A stretch of 5,465 bases of DNA from Clostridium disporicum (GTDB taxonomy: Bacteria > Bacillota > Clostridia > Clostridiales > Clostridiaceae), in the NCBI RefSeq assembly GCF_001405015.1, contig NZ_CYZX01000041.1:1-5465 (forward strand). The letters are read 5' to 3'. The notes under the pieces were generated by a model. It ran no database searches and was not told the origin of the DNA. It was given only the letters and a program-made list of their open reading frames with translations. Position numbers and translations under genes: made by a program. This document shows positions 1 to 4,200 of this stretch, in pieces. Position 1 is the first letter of the stretch. Each line of letters begins with the position of its first letter.

Positions 1-435
1 GGCAATAAAGCAATGGTTGACGAGGATTTATTTAACTTAATTAAAGATAGTTTAAATTTAACTAAAGGCTTTAGTTCAAGCTTAAATAACGATGAAAATA
101 AAAATCACAAAGCGACTAAAGATGAAGCTTCTAATGATGATTTAAGCTTAGTTAATGTCTTAGTAAATCAGTTAAATACTAAAGATGAACAAATAGCTAA
201 GCTAACTAAGATGTTGGAAGATGCAAATGCCAAACGAGATGAACTTTCAGGCCATATCGCACAGCTCTTAGAGAACGAACAAATACTTAGGCGCGAGCAA
301 AGTAAGCTATTAACGCCTGCAGATCCAGTAGAAGAAGAAACCGCAGTTGCCGATAGCTCTGTTGGGAATCAAGAAGAAATAGATAATGTTCAACCAGAAA
401 ATGAACGCAAAAAGAAATGGTGGAAAATATTTTAG
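1..435 (+). CDS. 3' part of HTH/coiled-coil plasmid maintenance protein (DUF536 / pSK1-Par-like), continued from 5263
   Basis: This is the downstream part of a gene that starts at 5263 and crosses the circle junction; the frame is open from base 1 (GGC AAT AAA GCA ATG). The joined protein is 179 aa from GTG 5263. An Asn/Lys/Asp-rich linker is followed by a heptad-patterned coiled coil (residues about 83-139, containing QLNTKDEQIAKLTKMLED), an acidic stretch, and a basic aromatic tail KKKWWKIF. The QL..KDEQI..L pattern and the Trp-rich tail are what I know from DUF536 proteins and the single-protein partition factor Par of staphylococcal pSK1. In that family the N-terminal HTH binds DNA and the coiled coil mediates oligomerisation. 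The ATG at 13 is internal, not the start. The stop lies 6 bases before a repeat array that may also terminate this transcript. A role in stability or segregation is inferred from the family. Confidence 0.8.
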   Translation, partial: GNKAMVDEDLFNLIKDSLNLTKGFSSSLNNDENKNHKATKDEASNDDLSLVNVLVNQLNTKDEQIAKLTKMLEDANAKRDELSGHIAQLLENEQILRREQSKLLTPADPVEEETAVADSSVGNQEEIDNVQPENERKKKWWKIF

Positions 436-440
436 AACCT

Positions 441-489
441 ATAACGTATTACGTAATACATTACACGGTATTACAGGGTAATACGTTAT
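441..489. promoter_or_regulatory. Iteron cluster 1: five GTATTAC-type units inside a 12-bp inverted repeat; candidate centromere half-site and terminator
   Basis: Units lie at 446-452 (GTATTAC), 453-459 (GTAATAC, inverted), 458-464 (ACATTAC), 468-474 (GTATTAC) and 478-484 (GTAATAC). The first two make the 14-bp palindrome GTATTACGTAATAC. The whole cluster is bounded by a perfect inverted repeat, ATAACGTATTAC (441-452) and GTAATACGTTAT (478-489), followed by seven T's (490-496), so it can also act as a rho-independent terminator for the rep/HTH operon. The later units are 10 bp apart, one helical turn, as expected for cooperative binding by a ribbon-helix-helix protein. The binding partner is inferred to be the 625-1656 product. 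Confidence 0.7.
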
Positions 490-518
490 ATTTTTTTGAA
501 ATTATTATTCTAAAAACA

Positions 519-548
519 TTGAATAATACTAGGGTAATTGGGTATAAT
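519..548 (+). promoter_or_regulatory. Promoter for the ribbon-helix-helix/coiled-coil gene
   Basis: A -35 box TTGAAT (519-524) and a perfect -10 box TATAAT (543-548) are 18 bp apart. Transcription would start near 555, just before repeat cluster 2. The promoter sits between the two repeat clusters, so a protein bound to both could repress it. Confidence 0.65.
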
Positions 549-564
549 AGCATTATAGAATTAA

Positions 565-603
565 GTATTACGTAATACATTACGCAGTATTACAACGTAT
601 TAC
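565..603. promoter_or_regulatory. Iteron cluster 2: five GTATTAC-type units; candidate operator and centromere half-site
   Basis: Units lie at 565-571 (GTATTAC), 572-578 (GTAATAC), 577-583 (ACATTAC), 587-593 and 597-603 (both GTATTAC). The 19 bases at 565-583 are identical to 446-464, and all five unit starts keep the cluster 1 spacing with a constant 119-bp offset. Only the fifth unit differs in orientation. The cluster lies between the predicted transcription start and the ribosome binding site of the downstream gene, a typical place for autorepression. Confidence 0.7.
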
Positions 604-624
604 ATAAATATGAGGAGGGTTTAT

Positions 625-1656
625 ATGGAAAACAATATTGAAAAGGGAGAGAAGTTGGAAGTTAAATCACTAAGATTAAGTCCAAGTGTAGATGCTAAAA
701 TTAAGGAATTAGCAGGAGATTACGGCAATGTTAATGCGTTTATAGAATATCTCTTAACGTTGAATGAAAAAGAAAATAATGCTATTAAATATCCAGATTT
801 CAAGGCTAATATAGAAGCTTTTAGTGTATTACTTTCAAAGCTAGACAGGGCATACATGAGCGTTGTTGAAGTTGGAGCTAATGCAGCGCAGTTCGCAAGA
901 GAAGAAGTTTCTAAAGAGATGGAGAGCCAAAGACAAACCATATCGGACCTACAAGAGAAGAATAAGGGATTGTCTAATTCTTTAGAACTTGCAAAAAGTC
1001 AACTGACTATGGCTGAAACAGCTAAAGGAATAGCACAAATGGAAAACGAGACGTTAACTAATATTAATAAAAAAAATGATGATTTAATAGAATCGCTTAA
1101 AAAGGAAATAGCTAAGCTAAGAGAAGATCTTGAGCAACAAGAAATGTTCAAAAATGAAAATGAACAATTAAAAGAAGAAATAAACTCAATGATGGAAGAT
1201 CAACAAGCGTTAATAGATCATAATAAATCTTTAGAAATTGAATCTAAAGAACTGCATTCAGCTGTTGCAGGTTTAAAGACACAAGAAGAAATGTTAAAGA
1301 ATAACATTGCAGAACTTAATATTGAAATGAAGGTGTACAAAGGTACTGCCAAAGAATTAGAAAAAGAACATAAGTTAGAAATAAAAGAGTTGGAAAAGGT
1401 ACACAAGGAAGATATAAAAAGGCTTAATGAAGAGTTTAATGCTAAGCTAGAAAGAGAGATAGAGCGTGTTACAACATCAGCTGCAAAGGAAGTTGAGTTG
1501 CAAAATAGAGAGTTTAAGCTAAAAGAAGAACAGCTTAAATTTAATATAGAGAAGCTTCAAGAAAAGCTAAATGAAACTAGCATAATATTAAATGCAACAA
1601 GTCAAGAATTGAAACAAATAAAGGCTAAAAATAAACAAAAGGGCAAAGCAGAGTAA
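625..1656 (+). CDS. Ribbon-helix-helix DNA-binding protein with long coiled coil, putative plasmid partition/segregation factor
   Basis: The protein is 343 aa. I chose ATG 625 because GAGGAGGG (612-619) lies 5 bases upstream; the in-frame ATG at 610 overlaps that ribosome binding site. Residues 13-46 fit a ribbon-helix-helix fold: a short strand (VKSLRLSPSV), helix A (DAKIKELAGDYG) and helix B (VNAFIEYLLTLN). From about residue 91 to the C-terminus the chain is almost unbroken Glu/Lys/Leu heptads, which predicts a very long coiled coil. No signal peptide, membrane segment or NTPase motif is visible. Ribbon-helix-helix proteins such as ParR and Omega bind arrays of short repeats, and such arrays sit directly upstream here, flanking the gene's own promoter. 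Overall form recalls KfrA-type plasmid proteins, though KfrA uses an HTH. The partition role is inference. A transcriptional repressor or replicon-organising protein is possible. Confidence 0.7.
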   Translation: MENNIEKGEKLEVKSLRLSPSVDAKIKELAGDYGNVNAFIEYLLTLNEKENNAIKYPDFKANIEAFSVLLSKLDRAYMSVVEVGANAAQFAREEVSKEMESQRQTISDLQEKNKGLSNSLELAKSQLTMAETAKGIAQMENETLTNINKKNDDLIESLKKEIAKLREDLEQQEMFKNENEQLKEEINSMMEDQQALIDHNKSLEIESKELHSAVAGLKTQEEMLKNNIAELNIEMKVYKGTAKELEKEHKLEIKELEKVHKEDIKRLNEEFNAKLEREIERVTTSAAKEVELQNREFKLKEEQLKFNIEKLQEKLNETSIILNATSQELKQIKAKNKQKGKAE

Positions 1657-1660
1657 AGGC

Positions 1661-1794
1661 ATCTTCTGCTTATATACCCAACAATAGCAAGGAATATTTC
1701 TGTCAAGACTTAATGGGAGGGGCCCTTCGAGGGAGGTTCCCGTTCATTCTTGACAGTAATATTATCTGCTATTACACATAAAGCAGCAGAAGAT
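1661..1794. repeat. 134-nt nested imperfect palindrome; candidate single-strand origin or terminator
   Basis: Starting 5 bases after the stop codon, the sequence folds on itself in layers: ATCTTCTGC (1661-1669) with GCAGAAGAT (1786-1794); AATAGCA (1683-1689) with TGCTATT (1767-1773); AATATT-T-CTGTCAAGA (1693-1708) with TCTTGACAG-T-AATATT (1748-1763), one mismatch in 16; and a GC-rich tip with AAtGGGA/TTCCCgTT and CCCT-TCG-AGGG. No T-run follows, so a plain terminator fits poorly. Long imperfect hairpins displaced late in rolling-circle replication are typical of single-strand origins. It could instead be a recombinase site. Confidence 0.6.
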
Positions 1795-1850
1795 AACTAA
1801 AAATGTTCACAAAATAATAAATGAACGGAAAGAGAATAACGTTCAATAAT

Positions 1851-1884
1851 AAAAACAGGGCTTATTTCAATTGGTCCTGTTTTT
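1851..1884 (+). terminator. Rho-independent terminator
   Basis: AAAAACAGG (1851-1859) pairs with CCTGTTTTT (1876-1884), followed by ATTTTG. The A-run on the left means it could act on both strands. It probably ends the transcript of the ribbon-helix-helix gene. A smaller inverted repeat, TGAACG (1822-1827) and CGTTCA (1840-1845), precedes it. Confidence 0.75.
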
Positions 1885-2205
1885 ATTTTGTTATAAATAC
1901 TGATGGATAAAAGTAGAATATAAGTTAGTTTTTTGATTTTAAATTATAAGAAATAGTTTAAATAAGTATAATATAATAACAAACTATAAGTAGCTGTTAT
2001 CAGCATATTTAGGAGCTTTATCAGGCATAATTGATATATTAAAAATAAGGAGTTACTTATATGTGACATATTAAATAATGGCATTCTGCTATTACTAAAA
2101 GGCTCAAAGGTTCTAGGAGGTAGTGTATGGTCTACTGTTATAAAAGGTTAAGGGATATTTAAGCAGCTGCACAATCCTATCTATCCACCGAGGTTGGTTG
2201 GTGGT
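1885..2205. other. Intergenic stretch without a convincing gene
   Basis: This very AT-rich stretch has no long reading frame. TATAAT occurs twice in overlap (1967-1972 and 1972-1977) without a good -35 box. Two good ribosome binding sites lead to almost nothing: AAGGAG (2047-2052) precedes ATG-TGA (2061-2066), and AGGAGG (2115-2120) precedes an 11-codon frame (2127-2162, MVYCYKRLRDI). These could be remnants of a decayed gene or regulatory minimal frames. GCTG-TTAT-CAGC and CCACC (2185-2189)/GGTGG (2200-2204) are small hairpins. TCTGCTATTAC occurs at both 1765-1775 and 2085-2095. Confidence 0.5.
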
Positions 2206-2252
2206 CTTAAAAAATCGACGGGTCTTGTTTGCAACGCAAGACGGGTTTTAAG
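2206..2252. repeat. Nested hairpin with GACGGGT direct repeats
   Basis: CTTAAAA (2206-2212) pairs with TTTTAAG (2246-2252), enclosing GTCTTG (2222-2227) and CAAGAC (2237-2242). GACGGGT occurs at 2217-2223 and 2241-2247, one copy on each side of the inner loop. Function is unknown; it adds to the dense structure upstream of the recombinase. Confidence 0.5.
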
Positions 2253-2283
2253 CGAAGGACTTTATAATAAGCCTAAATACATA

Positions 2284-2493
2284 TGGGCACAAAAATAAAA
2301 GCGCGTTTATACTGTAAAGCTATAGCTTTCAGTTCTGTACTGAAAATAGGTTGTAGATTAACCCATACAACAATTTTATACAGATTATAATGTGCGTGGC
2401 CGCTGTATATAGCGAGCAAAAGCGAGCTTAATCGCCACAGAAAGTGGCGATTAAGCGAAGCGACAGGCAAACGCGCTTTTATTTTTGTGCCCA
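2284..2493. repeat. 210-bp element with 25-bp perfect terminal inverted repeats and several internal hairpins
   Basis: The left arm (2284-2308, starting TGGGCACAAAAATAAAAG) is the exact reverse complement of the right arm (2469-2493). Inside are a 14-bp palindrome AAAGCTATAGCTTT (2316-2329), TTCAGT/ACTGAA (2328-2333 and 2339-2344), CGCT/AGCG around 2401-2414, and a 13-bp perfect stem GCTTAATCGCCAC (2426-2438)/GTGGCGATTAAGC (2444-2456). As single-stranded DNA or RNA it would form a multibranch fold closed by a 25-bp stem. TAGCGA (2410-2415) matches the CS-6 motif (TAGCG followed by A or T) that I recall from ssoA-type lagging-strand origins. I see no target-site duplication in the flanks, which weakens a MITE reading. 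It could also encode a structured RNA. Confidence 0.65.
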
Positions 2494-2500
2494 AAACTAA

Positions 2501-2525
2501 CCGACACGAAGTGCGATATACCCGA
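2501..2525. other. Possible oriT-like nick motif (weak)
   Basis: CACGAAGTGCGATATACCC contains AAGTGCG (2509-2515), the core I recall before the nick in MOBQ-class origins of transfer (RSF1010, pSK41). No relaxase gene is present, so any use would depend on a co-resident element. A seven-base match proves little. Confidence 0.2.
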
Positions 2526-2557
2526 TTAGGGGGTAGACCTACCAGGTTGGAGATTAG

Positions 2558-2599
2558 AGGTTACACGTGCCAGGGTGGAGGTTACACGTGCCAGGGTGG
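2558..2599. repeat. Two perfect 21-bp tandem repeats plus a third partial copy
   Basis: The units 2558-2578 and 2579-2599 are identical (AGGTTACACGTGCC then AGGGTGG). A degenerate copy with ACGTGCC recurs at 2621-2627, next to the short palindrome GTGCC-G-GGCAC (2623-2633). The stretch is clearly richer in GC than its surroundings and ends just upstream of the recombinase. Likely roles are recombinase arm sites or an operator. There are no spacers, so it is not CRISPR. Confidence 0.7.
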
Positions 2600-2658
2600 G
2601 CATGAGGTTTGCCAAGTACAACGTGCCGGGCACAGGTTCCCGACAGGGGGTGAGAAAA

Positions 2659-3588
2659 ATGAGTAAACAGAAAAATTTAAGATATCAAATAATACAGGTT
2701 TGTAAGGACAACTTTAGAGAAAACATAGATAAACATAGCTATTATGCTCAAAATGGCAGAGATCAAGCCGATATTATATTCTCATATACCAGCAAAATCA
2801 ATATAGAAAAGGTTGGGAAGAATTTTGCCAAGTTCATGAAAGAAGAATATCCACAGATTAAAAAGCTGTCTGATATAAAAGCTAATCACGTTCAATCGTA
2901 CTTAGATGGAAAAGTAGAAACATGTAAAGATACAACACTAAAAACATACGGAGGAGCTATGAGAAAATTAGAAAAGCTTATAAACAACACATATAAAAGC
3001 GCTAATTTAGATTATTCTTCCAAAATTGTTATTCCAAAGTCGGAATGTGATGACGATACAAACAGAGGAGTAAAAGCTCAGATTTCAAGAGATGATTATA
3101 ACAAAATCTTAGATGTTGCGAAAAATTCTAGTTGCCAAAGCGCATATGCAGTAAGACTTCAAGAACATCTTGGAATCAGAGTTTCAGAAATAGCTACACT
3201 AGATCGCGACAAGGTGCATTTTAGTGATGATGGCACTGCTACTATTAACATAACTAATACCAAAGGGGGCAGGTCTATGTCTAGGGAGTTAGATGAAGAA
3301 GGAAGCGCATTAGTAAAAGAGATTCTTGAGCAAAATTTTGATGATAATAAACTATTCAGCATAAGATCCAGTTCTATAAATGATTATCTGCGAGATACAG
3401 AGGATATTCTTCAAATCGATAGACATAGTTTTCATGATATTAGAAGAACATTAGCTCAAGAATTCTATGATGAATTAAGAGAACAGGGATATTCAGAAAA
3501 AGAAGCAGCGGATCAAACATCATTATTTTTAAATCACAATAAAGATAGGGAAGCTTTACTGAAAAGAAGTTATATAAATCTACATTAA
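2659..3588 (+). CDS. Tyrosine recombinase / phage-type integrase
   Basis: The protein is 309 aa from ATG 2659, with AGGGGGTGA (2645-2653) as ribosome binding site 5 bases away. The frame is open further upstream, but those starts would translate the 21-bp repeats. The N-terminal half (about residues 30-110, including ANHVQSYLDGKVETCKDTTLKTYGGAMRKL) looks like a SAM-like core-binding domain. The catalytic set is complete: Arg174 (LGIRVSE), Lys202 (TKGGR), His259 and Arg262 (HDIRR), His293 (LNHN) and the nucleophile Tyr305 (RSYI), near the C-terminus as usual. Such enzymes cut and rejoin DNA through a 3'-phosphotyrosine link. On a small plasmid this could resolve multimers or allow integration. 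The target is not evident; the 21-bp repeats or the palindromes at 1661-1794 and 2284-2493 are candidates. No excisionase is seen. Confidence 0.9.
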   Translation: MSKQKNLRYQIIQVCKDNFRENIDKHSYYAQNGRDQADIIFSYTSKINIEKVGKNFAKFMKEEYPQIKKLSDIKANHVQSYLDGKVETCKDTTLKTYGGAMRKLEKLINNTYKSANLDYSSKIVIPKSECDDDTNRGVKAQISRDDYNKILDVAKNSSCQSAYAVRLQEHLGIRVSEIATLDRDKVHFSDDGTATINITNTKGGRSMSRELDEEGSALVKEILEQNFDDNKLFSIRSSSINDYLRDTEDILQIDRHSFHDIRRTLAQEFYDELREQGYSEKEAADQTSLFLNHNKDREALLKRSYINLH

Positions 3589-3624
3589 TGTTCAGAATTA
3601 AAATAAATGATTTTGGAGGTTTGT

Positions 3625-3723
3625 ATGGAGAAAAAAAGTACTTATATAAAATTGGAAATTTTGCTGTTCATAAATCTGATGATTTTCATATTATTTTTTA
3701 TCAAAATAGCCTTAAAATTTTAG
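3625..3723 (+). CDS. Small single-span membrane peptide (32 aa)
   Basis: An ideal GGAGG (3615-3619) lies 5 bases before the ATG. The product begins MEKKSTYIKLE, has one hydrophobic segment (about residues 10-30, rich in Ile, Leu and Phe) and ends ALKF. This is the shape of small membrane peptides, including type I toxins such as Fst or TxpA, but no sequence family is recognised. It starts 36 bases after the recombinase gene, probably on the same transcript, and ends about 65 bases before the predicted nick site. A toxin or addiction role is only a possibility; no antisense antitoxin promoter is evident. Confidence 0.5.
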   Translation: MEKKSTYIKLEILLFINLMIFILFFIKIALKF

Positions 3724-3754
3724 ATATAAATTTAGGCCAAAAATGACCCAAAAA

Positions 3755-3865
3755 AGAGGGAGAAATTAAAAAATTTCTTCCTTCTTGATAATATAGGTAA
3801 CTATTTCTGCACCCCGATGTTAGATAAAACCGCATGGTTGTGCCGATAGGCAAGGTTTTGGGTGC
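3755..3865 (+). other. Rolling-circle double-strand origin (dso)
   Basis: CTTCTTGATAATATAGGTAACTATT (starting 3781) closely resembles the nick region of pC194/pUB110-type plasmids as I know it (CTTGATAATAAGGGTAACTATT in pC194). By analogy Rep cuts between G3787 and A3788 on the plus strand. The nick sequence follows a hairpin, AGAAATT (3761-3767)/AATTTCT (3772-3778), extended by AGGG/TCCT. Downstream is a second structure, GCACCC (3809-3814) with GGGTGC (3860-3865) and AAAACC (3826-3831) with GGTTTT (3854-3859), a likely Rep-binding region. The origin lies upstream of rep, outside the coding region. Confidence 0.85.
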
Positions 3866-3907
3866 GGCATGACTTTTCAAAATTGAGCATTTTTTAGAAA
3901 AAAATAA

Positions 3908-3955
3908 ACCCTAACTTTTTCATTCAAAAATTGATGAAAAATTAGGGTATTTTTA
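3908..3955. terminator. Strong hairpin terminator between origin and rep promoter
   Basis: ACCCTAA-C-TTTTTCAT (3908-3923) pairs with ATGAAAAATTAGGGT (3934-3948): 15 bp with one bulged C, followed by ATTTTTA. It can insulate rep from transcription coming from the recombinase side. Its last arm, GGTATTTTTA (3946-3955), is also complementary to TAAAAATACC (3971-3980), so two folds compete. Confidence 0.65.
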
Positions 3956-3982
3956 AGCTTAAAATTACTCTAAAAATACCGT

Positions 3983-4086
3983 CCAAAAAAGAGGACAATT
4001 TTAGAAAAATTGACAAAAAAAATACCAGCCTTTATAATTTTAGTTGCGAGTTAAAATTAAAAACTGGGTATTTTTTGTCCTCTTGG
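3983..4086. repeat. Large inverted-repeat region enclosing the rep promoter
   Basis: AAGAGGACA (3989-3997) pairs with TGTCCTCTT (4076-4084), and AAAAAATACC-AG (4017-4028) with CTGGGTATTTTTT (4064-4076). Side hairpins are CAATTTT-AGA-AAAATTG (3996-4012) and AATTTTA/TAAAATT (4036-4042 and 4052-4058). GAC at 4012-4014 competes with 3994-3996 for the same partner. The fold carries T-runs on both strands, so it may stop read-through from upstream; rep transcripts that start inside it lack the left arm. Confidence 0.6.
4010..4038 (+). promoter_or_regulatory. Consensus promoter of rep
   Basis: TTGACA (4010-4015) and TATAAT (4033-4038) are both perfect sigma-A boxes, 17 bp apart. Start is expected near 4045, giving a leader of about 150 nt before rep. 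It is the best promoter in the plasmid. Confidence 0.85.
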
Positions 4087-4107
4087 TTAGTAACCTAGAG
4101 GTTCAAT

Positions 4108-4170
4108 ATGTATATCCTTTATCTAAAAGGATTATTGTTTAGAATGACCAACGAAAGGATCATTATTTAA
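4108..4170 (+). CDS. Putative 20-aa leader peptide upstream of rep
   Basis: ATG 4108 has AGAGG (4097-4101) 6 bases upstream. The frame reads MYILYLKGLLFR then MTNERIII and stops at 4168-4170, two bases before another ATG (4172) that encodes M-P-N-stop. That second stop TAA (4181-4183) overlaps the rep ribosome binding site AAAGGAG (4182-4188). The chain of short frames suggests translational coupling into rep, or leader-controlled Rep synthesis. The leader's own AGAGG lies in a small inverted repeat (AACCT/AGGTT, 4092-4103). Confidence 0.4.
   Translation: MYILYLKGLLFRMTNERIII
4114..4132 (+). promoter_or_regulatory. Anti-Shine-Dalgarno hairpin in the rep leader
   Basis: ATCCTTT (4114-4120) is perfectly complementary to AAAGGAT (4126-4132), loop ATCTA. 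The same arm also matches AAAGGAT at 4154-4160 and six bases of the true rep site AAAGGAG (4182-4188). It could therefore switch between partners and mask the rep ribosome binding site, depending on ribosome position on the leader peptide. Confidence 0.5.
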
Positions 4171-4200
4171 AATGCCCAACTAAAGGAGCATTATCTATGG
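4126..4200 (+). repeat. Three 28-bp tandem copies of a ribosome-binding-site-like unit
   Basis: AAAGGA recurs at 4126, 4154 and 4182, exactly 28 bp apart. Units 1 and 2 match at 23 of 28 positions, each with an AATG and CCAAC after the site; unit 3 carries the real AAAGGAG and rep ATG 4197 (8-base spacing). The array looks like a duplicated translation start region, leaving two decoy starts ahead of rep. Confidence 0.75.

Noticed and set aside
1..98. True long direct repeat flanking an integrated element
   Set aside because: Both copies lie inside the same gene, which becomes complete on circularisation; assembly overlap of a circle is simpler.
610..624. ATG 610 as start of the ribbon-helix-helix gene
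   Set aside because: This ATG overlaps the GAGGAGGG that serves ATG 625, and nothing suitable lies before it.
720..941. Minus-strand frames opposite the coiled-coil gene (also 1218-1406)
   Set aside because: They are Ser/Leu-rich shadows of Glu/Lys-rich coding sequence, with no ribosome binding sites.
2115..2145. MobV-type oriT (TAGTGT within GTAG/CTAC arms)
   Set aside because: The arms are only 4-5 bp, the nick core does not match well, and there is no mob gene.
2273..2494. Minus-strand reading frame of 73 codons
   Set aside because: It spans the inverted-repeat element almost exactly, has no ribosome binding site and is explained by the palindromic structure.
2575..2658. Upstream GTG start extending the recombinase by 28 residues
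   Set aside because: It would translate the 21-bp tandem repeats into a heptapeptide repeat; ATG 2659 has a much better ribosome binding site.
3159..3362. Minus-strand frame inside the recombinase gene
   Set aside because: It lies wholly within a well-supported gene and has no initiation signal or recognisable domain.
4126..4200. CRISPR-like array (28-bp repeats)
   Set aside because: The repeats are directly tandem with no spacers and end in the rep start codon.
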